This document shows, piece after piece, positions 1-7,619 of a stretch of DNA of 64,000 nt. The notes below the pieces were generated by a model. That model made no database searches. It was not told the DNA's origin and saw only the letters and a program-made list of their open reading frames with translations. This DNA is from Pseudothauera hydrothermalis (GTDB lineage Bacteria > Pseudomonadota > Gammaproteobacteria > Burkholderiales > Rhodocyclaceae). The position numbers and the translations under genes are program-made. Where the stretch lies: NCBI RefSeq assembly GCF_003345255.1, contig NZ_CP029331.1, positions 2,976,001 through 3,040,000 on the forward strand, in the 5' to 3' direction. How positions within the stretch are numbered: the stretch's first letter is position 1; every line of letters starts with the position of its first letter.

Positions 1-333
1 ATCCCCAAAGGGCAGTACGAAGCGGCCGGCGCGCTCGGCCTGGGCTACTGGCGCATGATGGGCCTGGTGATTCTGCCGCAGGCGCTCAAGCTGGTGATTC
101 CCGGCATCGTCAACACCTTTATTGCGCTGTTCAAAGACACCAGCCTGGTGATCATCATCGGGCTGTTCGATCTTTTCAACAGCATCCATCAGGCCACCGT
201 AGACCCGGCCTGGCTGGGCTTTGCCACCGAAGGCTATGTCTTTGCCGCGGTGGTGTATTGGATCTTCTGCTTCGGTATGTCGCGCTACTCGATGCGGCTG
301 GAGCGCCGCCTCGCTACCGGGCACAAACGATAG
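1..333 (+). CDS. Polar amino acid ABC transporter permease, C-terminal part
   Basis: The gene is open at the left edge, so only about the last 110 residues are present. It is an inner-membrane permease subunit of the His/Glu/Gln/Asp uptake ABC family. The visible part opens with the cytoplasmic EAA loop ([14 protein letters not shown]), which docks onto the ATPase, followed by [26 protein letters not shown], where a permease helix is conserved, and then a last hydrophobic segment and a basic tail. The stop lies 13 bases before the ATPase start, so the two form one operon. It resembles AapM/GltK-type permeases; the exact substrate cannot be read from this fragment. Confidence 0.9.
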   Translation: MPKGQYEAAGALGLGYWRMMGLVILPQALKLVIPGIVNTFIALFKDTSLVIIIGLFDLFNSIHQATVDPAWLGFATEGYVFAAVVYWIFCFGMSRYSMRLERRLATGHKR

Positions 334-346
334 GAACAGGCCGCAG

Positions 347-1117
347 ATGACTGACAATACACACAAGCACACCCTGGGCGAAAAAATCATGATCGAGCTT
401 CAGGGGGTCAATAAATGGTATGGGGAGTTCCATGTCCTGAAGGACATCAACCTCTCGGTACGCCAAGGCGAGCGCATCGTACTGTGCGGGCCGTCGGGTT
501 CGGGTAAGTCCACCACCATCCGCTGCATCAACCGGCTGGAAGAACACCAGACAGGCAGAATCGTGGTCGATGGGGTGGAGCTGACCTCCGACCTCAAGCA
601 CATCGAGGCCATCCGCCGCGAAGTCGGCATGGTGTTCCAGCACTTCAATCTCTTTCCTCATCTGACCGTGCTGCAAAACTGCACATTGGCGCCGATGTGG
701 GTACGCAACATGCCCAAACGTGAAGCCGAAGAAATCGCCATGGAATACCTTGCCCGGGTGCGCATTCCAGAGCAGGCCCACAAGTACCCCGGTCAGTTGT
801 CCGGCGGCCAGCAGCAGCGCGTGGCCATTGCCCGCGCGCTGTGCATGAAGCCAAAAATCATGCTGTTCGACGAGCCGACTTCGGCGCTCGACCCCGAGAT
901 GGTCAAGGAGGTGCTCGATACCATGATCCAGCTTGCCGACAGCGGCATGACCATGCTGTGCGTCACCCACGAGATGGGCTTTGCCCGGACCGTGGCCGAC
1001 CGGGTGATCTTCATGGACCGTGGCGAGATCATCGAACAGGCCCCGCCGGAGACGTTCTTCGCCAATCCGCAAAACGAGCGCACCAAAACCTTCCTGGGGC
1101 AGATTCTCAACCACTGA
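347..1117 (+). CDS. Polar amino acid ABC transporter ATP-binding protein
   Basis: This is the cytoplasmic ATPase that powers uptake through the preceding permease. At 256 aa it has the normal length of the AapP/GlnQ/HisP family. It shows Walker A (GPSGSGKST), a Q-loop ([11 protein letters not shown]), the signature [15 protein letters not shown], Walker B ([14 protein letters not shown]) and the H-loop ([10 protein letters not shown]). The start at 347 follows an AGGAACAGG ribosome site; a second in-frame ATG at 389 is also possible. The frame stays open further upstream but there overlaps the permease and looks non-coding. Confidence 0.95.
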   Translation: MTDNTHKHTLGEKIMIELQGVNKWYGEFHVLKDINLSVRQGERIVLCGPSGSGKSTTIRCINRLEEHQTGRIVVDGVELTSDLKHIEAIRREVGMVFQHFNLFPHLTVLQNCTLAPMWVRNMPKREAEEIAMEYLARVRIPEQAHKYPGQLSGGQQQRVAIARALCMKPKIMLFDEPTSALDPEMVKEVLDTMIQLADSGMTMLCVTHEMGFARTVADRVIFMDRGEIIEQAPPETFFANPQNERTKTFLGQILNH

Positions 1118-1189
1118 GCGTTAGCGCCGCGGTGTTTCGGGCATCGCGGGCGCCGCCTTGCCTGAAAGCCGCGCACCGGACTGTCGCCT

Positions 1190-1207
1190 GCGCCCCCTGC
1201 GGGGCGC
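1190..1207. other. GC-rich hairpin after the ABC operon
   Basis: A 7-bp perfect stem, GCGCCCC and GGGGCGC around a CTGC loop, lies between the transporter ATPase and the next gene. An outer 9-bp pair, GTTAGCGCC near 1119 and GGCGCTAAC near 1203, could close a larger structure. There is no T-tract, so it is not a standard intrinsic terminator. It may limit read-through or protect mRNA ends. Confidence 0.35.
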
Positions 1208-1241
1208 TAACATTGGCGCCTTTTCCGCCAGTTCATGCTCC

Positions 1242-1820
1242 ATGCCGGTCCGCCTGCCCGCGCGCCTCACCCTACGCCCGCATCCCACCAGCCCGGCGGG
1301 GCCGGTGCAGGCGCTCACCGTCGACCTCGACCACCACGCCGAAGGCGGCCTGCGTTTGTCTTTTGCGCTGGCACACGACGGCAACTTGCTGATCCCGGCG
1401 CCGCAGCCCCCTGAGCCGGCCGACGGTCTGTGGGCACACACCTGCTGTGAGGCTTTCGTCACGGTGGCGGGCGAAGCGGGCTACCGGGAATACAACTTCT
1501 CGCCATCGGGCCAGTGGGCCAGCTACGCGTTCAGCGCCTACCGCCAGCGCGCCGCCCTGCCCGACGCCCTGCCCGCGCCCGTCATCGACACCGTCGCCAC
1601 CCCCGGCCTGCTGAGTCTGCACGCCACCCTGCCGGCGCGGCTGTTGCCGGCGGCCCCGCCCGGCCGCCTGCTCATGCTCGGTCTCAGCGCGGTCTGCGAA
1701 GCGCGCGACGGCACGTTGCAGTACTGGGCGCTGTGCCACCCCGCTGAACGCCCCGATTTCCACCACCGGCGTAGCTTCGCGCTGGCCCTTGCACCGCTTT
1801 CCGGAAGCGCTCGACCATGA
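1242..1820 (+). CDS. DOMON-like domain protein
   Basis: A protein of about 192 aa that matches the family annotated as DOMON-like, a beta-sandwich fold related to heme- or sugar-binding modules. Its most recognisable stretch is YNFSPSGQWASYAFSAYR near residue 90, with CCEAFV just before it. No signal peptide or membrane segment is seen. The ATG at 1242 was chosen because the preceding 28 codons are low-complexity and fall in a hairpin region. Its stop overlaps the start of the NamZ-like gene (ATGA), so the two are translationally coupled. The biochemical role is unknown. Confidence 0.75.
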   Translation: MPVRLPARLTLRPHPTSPAGPVQALTVDLDHHAEGGLRLSFALAHDGNLLIPAPQPPEPADGLWAHTCCEAFVTVAGEAGYREYNFSPSGQWASYAFSAYRQRAALPDALPAPVIDTVATPGLLSLHATLPARLLPAAPPGRLLMLGLSAVCEARDGTLQYWALCHPAERPDFHHRRSFALALAPLSGSARP

Positions 1821-3034
1821 CTCGCACCCTTTTTGGCCTGGATCGTTTGATCGCCGACTCCGCCTTGCGCCGCCCGCTAGCCGGCCGCCGTGTTGCCCTG
1901 CTCGCCCATCCGGCCTCGGTCACCGCGGACCTGACCCATGCGCTCGACGCCCTCGCCGCCCTGCCCGACCTGCACCTCACCGCCGCCTTCGGCCCCCAGC
2001 ACGGCCTGCGCGGCGACAAGCAGGACAACATGATCGAATCGCCGGATTTCGTCGATCCACGGCATGGCATCCCGGTGTTCAGCCTCTACGGCGAAGTGCG
2101 CCGCCCCACCGACGCAATGATGTCCAGCTTCGATGTGCTGCTGGTCGACCTGCAGGACCTGGGCTGCCGCATCTACACCTTCATCACCACGCTGCGCTAC
2201 GTGCTGGAGGCTGCCGCCCGCCACGGCAAGTCGGTGTGGGTGCTCGACCGCCCCAACCCGGCCGGTCGGCCGGTGGAAGGCACGCTCTTGCGCCCGGGCT
2301 GGGAGAGCTTCGTGGGCGCCGGCCCCTTGCCGATGCGCCACGGCCTCACCATGGGCGAACTCGCCCACTGGTTCGTTGCCGAACTCAAACTGGACGTGGA
2401 CCTGCAGGTGATTGCCATGGCCGGCTGGCAGCCGGACGCCGCCCCCGGCCACGGCTGGCCGCTGGGCGAGCGGACCTGGGTGAACCCCAGCCCGAACGCG
2501 CCCAACCTGTGGATGGCACGCTGCTACGCCGGCACCGTGATGCTGGAAGGCACCACGCTGTCGGAAGGGCGCGGCACCACCCGCCCGCTGGAGCTATTCG
2601 GCGCGCCGGACCTCGACGCCCGCGCGCTGATGGCCGAGATGCACGCCCTGGCCCCGCAGTGGTTGGCCGGCTGCCGGCTGCGCGAATGCTGGTTCGAGCC
2701 CACCTTCCACAAGCACGCCGGCAAACTGTGCAACGGCGTGCACATCCATGTGGAGGACGGCGCCTATGACCACGCCGCCTTCCGCCCCTGGCGGCTGATG
2801 GCCTTGGCCTTCAAGGCGCTGCGCCGGCTGGCGCCGGACTACCCGCTGTGGCGCGACTTTCCCTACGAGTACGAACATGATCGCCTGGCGATCGACTTGA
2901 TCAACGGCAGCCCGCTACTGCGCGAATGGGTGGACGATGCGGCCGCCGAACCGGGCGATCTGGAAGCGCTGGCCCACGACGACGAGACCGCCTGGCGCGA
3001 AGCCAGCGCCCCAATCCGGCGCTATCCCGACTAG
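1817..3034 (+). CDS. DUF1343 / NamZ-like exo-N-acetylmuramidase family protein
   Basis: A 405-aa protein that fits DUF1343, whose characterised member NamZ removes terminal MurNAc from peptidoglycan fragments. Diagnostic stretches are LLAHPASVT, the AFGPQHGLRGDKQDNM motif, FSLYGEVRRPT, DLQDLGCRIYTF, LDRPNPAGRPVEG, MRHGLTMGELA and LSEGRGTTRPLE. No signal peptide is visible, so it would act in the cytoplasm on recycled muropeptides unless exported another way. The start overlaps the preceding stop (ATGA). The stop codon shares CTAG with the stop of the convergent SulP gene. Confidence 0.88.
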   Translation: MTRTLFGLDRLIADSALRRPLAGRRVALLAHPASVTADLTHALDALAALPDLHLTAAFGPQHGLRGDKQDNMIESPDFVDPRHGIPVFSLYGEVRRPTDAMMSSFDVLLVDLQDLGCRIYTFITTLRYVLEAAARHGKSVWVLDRPNPAGRPVEGTLLRPGWESFVGAGPLPMRHGLTMGELAHWFVAELKLDVDLQVIAMAGWQPDAAPGHGWPLGERTWVNPSPNAPNLWMARCYAGTVMLEGTTLSEGRGTTRPLELFGAPDLDARALMAEMHALAPQWLAGCRLRECWFEPTFHKHAGKLCNGVHIHVEDGAYDHAAFRPWRLMALAFKALRRLAPDYPLWRDFPYEYEHDRLAIDLINGSPLLREWVDDAAAEPGDLEALAHDDETAWREASAPIRRYPD

Positions 3035-4644
3035 GTTTGCGAGCGCCCTGGCGCGCCATCGGCCACTGCACGCGCAGCAGCCTTGGCTTGCGCATAGTCG
3101 TCGAAAAGAATGTCCGCCGGCAGATTCGGTGCCCGCAGCGCCGCCAACTGCGCGCGGATGGCCGGCGGCACCACAACGAAAGCCGCAATGCCTTGCGCCT
3201 GCAAACCCTCGATCATTTCCTCCAAGGCAAATACCGCGGACAAATCCATGAACGGCACCCGGCTGCAATCGAAAACCACCGCTCGGGTGCCCAGCACCTG
3301 ATCGACCCGATCCAGCAAGCGGCTGGTGGAGCCGAAGAAAAACGGTCCCGCCACCTCCAACACCCGCACGCGATCGCGCATCGTGCTACCGGGGCCGGCC
3401 GTGGGCACGGCCGCTTCGTCCTCGGGCCATACCTTGAAGCTCGCCTGACCGATCAGCTGGTGGATGATCAAACCCATCGACAACACCACCCCGGCGCCGA
3501 CCGCGACGATCAGGTCCACGAACACCGTCAGCACGAATACCACGGTCATGACCGAAAGATCGCTGCGCGGCGCGGTACGCACCAGCCTGAGCAGGCGATA
3601 GTCGAGGATATCCGCACCCACCTTGATGAGAATGCCAGCCAGCACGGCCAACGGGATCTGTTCGGCCAAGGGCGCCGCACCCAACAGCATGGCGAGCAAA
3701 AACAGTGCATGCACCACGCCCGACAGCCGTCCGCTGCCGCCGGCCTTGATATTGACCACGGTACGCATGGTCGCCCCCGCCCCCGGCAAGCCACCGACGA
3801 ACGCGCACAGCATGTTGCCCAAGCCCTGGCCGAGCAGTTCGCGGTTGGGGTCGTGGCGGGTGCGGGTGATCGAGTCGGCCACCAGCGAAGTCAGCAGGCT
3901 GTCGATGCTGCCCAGCACCGCCAAGGTCGCGCCCAGCACCAACACGGTCGTCCAGCTATCCATGGAAAATTGCGGCACTACCAGCTCCGGCAGGCCCAGC
4001 GGAATTTCGCCGATCACCGGCACCTGGAAACCCGCGCCTACCGACAACAGAGTCATCGCGATCAGCGCCACCAGCGGCGCCGGCACGATACGGCTGATCC
4101 GCATCGGCATGCCAAAAACGACGATCAGGGTAAGGATGCCCAGCAGTAGCGCCTGGCCGTTGACCGCCGCCAGCGTGGCCGGCAACGCCAGCGCCGCCTT
4201 GAGCGGCGCGGACTGGGGCTGCGCGCCCACCAACGGCGCGATCTGCAGCAAAATGATGATCACCCCGATGCCGCTCATGAAGCCGGACACCACCGGATAG
4301 GGAATAAAGCGCACCAAGGCGCCGGCCTTGACCGCGCCGAGCAGGACCTGCCCCAAGCCGCCGATCAGCACCGCCGCCATGGCTAACGCCAAATCGCCGC
4401 CGACCGCCACCAGCGTGGAGGCGAACACCACGGTCATTGGCCCGGTGGGACCGGAAATCTGCATCCGTGTGCCGCCACACAGCGCAGCCACCAGACCGAG
4501 CGCAATCGCGCCATACAGCCCGGCGGCCGCGCCCGCGCCGGAGGCGACGCCAAAGGCCAGCGCCAGCGGCAGCGCCACCACCCCGGCGGTGAGTCCGCCG
4601 AACAAGTCGCCGCGCAATCCGGCCTTGCCAAAAGAGAACGCCAT
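3031..4644 (-). CDS. SulP family inorganic anion transporter with STAS domain
   Basis: A 537-aa inner-membrane transporter of the SLC26/SulP family, which moves sulfate, bicarbonate or similar anions. The N-terminal 400 residues are repeated hydrophobic helices; SGPTGPMTVVFAS near residue 65 is the conserved family segment. The C-terminal STAS domain (about residues 420-525) contains RAVVFDCSRVPFMDLSAVFAL. STAS domains usually regulate transport through protein or nucleotide binding. A carbonic anhydrase lies far away at the window end, so a bicarbonate role is only a possibility. The substrate is not determinable from the sequence. Confidence 0.92.
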   Translation of the reverse strand: MAFSFGKAGLRGDLFGGLTAGVVALPLALAFGVASGAGAAAGLYGAIALGLVAALCGGTRMQISGPTGPMTVVFASTLVAVGGDLALAMAAVLIGGLGQVLLGAVKAGALVRFIPYPVVSGFMSGIGVIIILLQIAPLVGAQPQSAPLKAALALPATLAAVNGQALLLGILTLIVVFGMPMRISRIVPAPLVALIAMTLLSVGAGFQVPVIGEIPLGLPELVVPQFSMDSWTTVLVLGATLAVLGSIDSLLTSLVADSITRTRHDPNRELLGQGLGNMLCAFVGGLPGAGATMRTVVNIKAGGSGRLSGVVHALFLLAMLLGAAPLAEQIPLAVLAGILIKVGADILDYRLLRLVRTAPRSDLSVMTVVFVLTVFVDLIVAVGAGVVLSMGLIIHQLIGQASFKVWPEDEAAVPTAGPGSTMRDRVRVLEVAGPFFFGSTSRLLDRVDQVLGTRAVVFDCSRVPFMDLSAVFALEEMIEGLQAQGIAAFVVVPPAIRAQLAALRAPNLPADILFDDYAQAKAAARAVADGAPGRSQT

Positions 4645-4815
4645 TTAGCCTCCCTGCCAGCAAACCGGCCCCGGACGGGTCGTGGCCGATTCAGGGCGCG
4701 CGCCTGCGCACCCGAGGGACGCTGTCTCCTCCCGTCATGGTTTTTGTCGTTATCCTGCTAGACGGAACGATGCGGCAAAACCGCAGCGCCTGCAAGCTGC
4801 GCCGCAGCGTAGTGC

Positions 4816-5193
4816 TCAGTCCTGCTGCTGCCCGGCCTGTTGTGCGGCGATCTCGGCGCGCACCTCGTCCATGTCGAGCTGGCGCGCGCCGTCTACGATG
4901 TGCTGCAGAGCGTTGGCGGGAATCGCGCCGGATTCGCGGAACACCATGATGCGCTCGCGGATCACCGCCAGCGTGGGCACCGAGCGGATGCCGAACACCG
5001 AAGCCAGCTCCTGCTGCGCGTCGGTGTCGATCTTGCCGAAAACGATGTCCGGGTTAGCCTCGGCGGCAGCCTCGAAAACCGGGCCGAAGCTCTTGCACGG
5101 CCCGCACCAAGTGGCCCAGAAATCCAGGAACACGATCGGGTTGTCGTTGATGATTTGCTCAAAATTCTCGCTGGTCACTTCAATGCAGGCCAT
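4816..5193 (-). CDS. Thioredoxin family protein
   Basis: A 125-aa cytoplasmic thioredoxin-fold protein with the active site FWATWCGPCK (Cys30 and Cys33) and the cis-proline segment RSVPTLAV. It is slightly longer than canonical thioredoxin because of an alanine/glutamine-rich tail. It would reduce disulfides in partner proteins. It is downstream of and co-oriented with the LysR gene, with about 36 bases between them, so co-transcription is possible. This is probably a secondary thioredoxin, not the housekeeping TrxA. Confidence 0.92.
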   Translation of the reverse strand: MACIEVTSENFEQIINDNPIVFLDFWATWCGPCKSFGPVFEAAAEANPDIVFGKIDTDAQQELASVFGIRSVPTLAVIRERIMVFRESGAIPANALQHIVDGARQLDMDEVRAEIAAQQAGQQQD

Positions 5194-5229
5194 CGCGGTG
5201 CCGCTCCTTACGGTAATCGAGCGCCCATC

Positions 5230-6147
5230 CTACCCCAGTTCTGGATACGGCGCGCGGCTTTGCAACACCTCGTCCAACACCGCCAGAAAACGCACGGTGA
5301 CCGCTGGCGGCTCACCGTCCGGCCAAGCCACCGACAACGGAAAGTCGGCGCCGGCATCGGTCAGACGCAGATAGCGCACCCGCGGAATGCGCACACAGGC
5401 CAGCGGCGCAGGCAGCAGCGCCAAGCCCAGGCCGGCGGCCACCAGGCCGATCTGGGTGGTGGCTTCGCGGGCGGTCTGCACAATCCGGGGGGCAAAGCCG
5501 GCCGCACGCGCCAGTTGCTCCAATTTATCCGGCAGTCCAGTGCCGGTACCCGGCGGAAAGGTGATGAATTCCTCCCCCGCCAATTCGGCAAAACTCAAGG
5601 CTGCGCGCTGCGCCAGCCGGTGCGCGGCGGGCATGACCAGAAGCAACGGCTCGCGCGCCAGCTCGCGCAGCGCTATGCCAGAAGGCGGTGCATCCGCGCC
5701 CACCCGCACCAGGCCCACATCCAGCTCGCCTTCGGCCAGCGCGGCAAATTGCGCGGTAGTGAATAGTTCGCGCAGTTGCAGGCGGACTTCGGGATAACGG
5801 CGCCGAAAAGCCGAAAGCACGTCGGGCATGATCTCGGTGTAAGGCAGCGACGAGGTAAAACCCACCCGCAGCTCGCCCAGCTCACCGGCCGCGGCACGGC
5901 GCGCATCTTCGGCCGCGTGGGCGGCACGCGCCAGGATGGCCCGGGCGTGCTCCAGGAAACGCCGCCCGGCCTCGGTGAGCGCCACCTTGCGCCGCGAGCG
6001 CTCGAACAGCCGCGCCCCCAGCTCCGCTTCCAAGTCGCGGATTTGCATCGACAAAGGCGGCTGACCGATATGCAAACGCTGCGCCGCGCGGGTAAAGCTC
6101 AAGGTTTCCGCCACGGCAACGAAGTAACGCAGGTGACGCAGCTCCAT
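5230..6147 (-). CDS. LysR family transcriptional regulator
   Basis: A protein of about 305 aa with an N-terminal winged helix-turn-helix (MELRHLRYFVAVAETLSFTR, then AAQRLHIGQPPLSMQIRDLE) and a C-terminal periplasmic-binding-protein-like effector domain. The ATG at 6147 starts exactly at the conserved LysR N-terminus; the longer reading back to 6234 would run into the divergent transporter. The LysR/MFS arrangement resembles YnfL/YnfM of E. coli, so it probably controls the adjacent exporter. The effector is unknown. Confidence 0.93.
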   Translation of the reverse strand: MELRHLRYFVAVAETLSFTRAAQRLHIGQPPLSMQIRDLEAELGARLFERSRRKVALTEAGRRFLEHARAILARAAHAAEDARRAAAGELGELRVGFTSSLPYTEIMPDVLSAFRRRYPEVRLQLRELFTTAQFAALAEGELDVGLVRVGADAPPSGIALRELAREPLLLVMPAAHRLAQRAALSFAELAGEEFITFPPGTGTGLPDKLEQLARAAGFAPRIVQTAREATTQIGLVAAGLGLALLPAPLACVRIPRVRYLRLTDAGADFPLSVAWPDGEPPAVTVRFLAVLDEVLQSRAPYPELG

Positions 6148-6164
6148 TGATCTACCAAACGTAT

Positions 6165-6188
6165 CAATACAGATCGTCGAATATATTG
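6165..6188. promoter_or_regulatory. Candidate LysR operator in divergent intergenic region
   Basis: The 76-bp region between the lysR-type gene and the MFS gene contains CAATA, 14 bases, then TATTG, an interrupted palindrome. LysR regulators typically bind dyads of this general kind (T-N11-A core) between themselves and a divergent target. The assignment rests only on position and symmetry. Confidence 0.4.
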
Positions 6189-6223
6189 GACTGGATGCTG
6201 AGCCACAACATAGGATCAGCGCC

Positions 6224-7477
6224 ATGTCCCGCACCGCTCCAGTCGATCTACCCCCTGCGTCGCAACAAGCCCCCCTCGATGCGCCAGCCGCCCGCCTGCA
6301 AGCGGGCAGCGCCGCTTACCGGCGTGCCAATCTGGCGCTGTTCGTCGGCGGCTTTGCCACGTTTGCCATGCTGTACGGCACCCAGCCGATTCTGCCCCTG
6401 TTGTCCAGCGAATTCGCGGTCAGTCCGGCGCACGCCAGCCTGTCGGTATCGGCCGGCACCGGCGCCTTGGCGCTGGCGCTGATCCCCGCCAGCGTGCTGT
6501 CCGACCGTTACGGGCGCAGCCGGGTGATGAACGTGGCGCTGACCGTAGCGGCCGTGCTTGCGCTGGCCGCAGCCTTTGTCGGCAACTTCGACCAGTTGCT
6601 GGTGCTGCGCGCCCTGCTCGGCCTGGCCCTGGCCGGCCTGCCGGCTGCAGCCATGGCCTGGCTGGGCGAAGAAATCGAAGCCGGCGCGCAAGGCCGTGCC
6701 ATGGGGCTTTACATTGCCGGCAACGCGCTCGGCGGCATGAGCGGGCGCTTTCTGGCCGCATTGCTGACCGACTTCACCCACTGGCGGATCGCGCTCGGGG
6801 TGCTGGGTGTGCTCGGGATCGCGGCAGCGCTGGCTTTCTGGCGCTGGCTGCCGGCTTCCCGCCACTTCCAGCCGCGTCCGGCCACGCCGCGGCGCATCCT
6901 GGGCGACGTGGTGGCGATTTACCGCGACGCCGGCCTGCCATGGTTGTTCCTGACCGCCTTCGTGATCATGGGTGCTTTCGTCGGGCTCTATAACTACCTG
7001 GGCTTCCGGCTGCACGAGCCGCCCTTCGGGCTGGGGCAGAGCGCAATCGGCGCCGTCTTCCTGCTCTACCTGGTGGGTACCTTCGCCTCCGCCTGGGCCG
7101 GACGGCTTGCCGACCGCATCGGCCGGCACAACGTGCTGTGGATCATGACCCTGGTGATGGCCGCCGGACTGGCACTGACGGTCAGCGACCATCTGCCGGT
7201 GCTGATCACCGGCGTGGGCATCTTCACCTTCGGCTATTTCGCCACCCACACCGCCGCCAGCAGCTGGGTCGGCAAGCGTGCCGGCGACCGGCGCGCCCTG
7301 GCGGCCGCGCTCTACCTGTGCAGCTATTACTTTGGTAGCAGCGTACTCGGCACCTTGGGCGGTTTGGCCTGGAGCGCCGGACGCTGGCCCGGCATGGTGG
7401 CCATGCTGCTCGCCTGCACCACGGCGGCCTTGGCGGTAGCGCTCTACCTGCGTCGCCTGGGCTCTGCTAGGGGTTAG
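6224..7477 (+). CDS. MFS transporter, YnfM-like
   Basis: A 417-aa inner-membrane major facilitator with about 12 hydrophobic segments. MLYGTQPILPLLSSEF is typical of YnfM/AraJ-type exporters, and the loop motif SDRYGRSRVM is the classic MFS motif A between helices 2 and 3; ADRIGRHNVL is its counterpart in the second half. It is divergent from a LysR regulator that probably controls it. The substrate is unknown; sugar or drug efflux is the usual guess for this subfamily. Confidence 0.9.
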   Translation: MSRTAPVDLPPASQQAPLDAPAARLQAGSAAYRRANLALFVGGFATFAMLYGTQPILPLLSSEFAVSPAHASLSVSAGTGALALALIPASVLSDRYGRSRVMNVALTVAAVLALAAAFVGNFDQLLVLRALLGLALAGLPAAAMAWLGEEIEAGAQGRAMGLYIAGNALGGMSGRFLAALLTDFTHWRIALGVLGVLGIAAALAFWRWLPASRHFQPRPATPRRILGDVVAIYRDAGLPWLFLTAFVIMGAFVGLYNYLGFRLHEPPFGLGQSAIGAVFLLYLVGTFASAWAGRLADRIGRHNVLWIMTLVMAAGLALTVSDHLPVLITGVGIFTFGYFATHTAASSWVGKRAGDRRALAAALYLCSYYFGSSVLGTLGGLAWSAGRWPGMVAMLLACTTAALAVALYLRRLGSARG

Positions 7478-7551
7478 GGTGGGCGCCGGCGGCAGTCAGC
7501 AACGGGTACATGCCTGGTATTCGGTACCCGGCGAAGGGAGCCGCTCTGGAC

Positions 7552-7597
7552 TGCCAAACGCATAAAACCTCGAGTATGCTTTCCGAATCATTCCGAA
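7552..7597 (+). promoter_or_regulatory. Putative cas operon promoter and direct-repeat operator
   Basis: Upstream of cas3, TGCCAA (7552-7557) and TATGCT (7575-7580) are 17 bases apart and could be weak -35 and -10 boxes. Directly downstream is a tandem repeat TTCCGAA-TCA-TTCCGAA (7581-7597), 10-bp periodic and placed where a repressor would block transcription. No regulator gene is in the cas cluster. The promoter call is weak; the direct repeat is plain in the sequence. Confidence 0.4.
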
Positions 7598-7619
7598 GGC
7601 TGAGGCACACGCCCCGTCC

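Noticed and set aside
2926-4149. 407-codon plus-strand frame opposite the SulP gene
   Set aside because: It runs antisense to a clearly conserved transporter, has a His/Gln/Arg-rich composition typical of GC-rich shadow frames, and matches no family.
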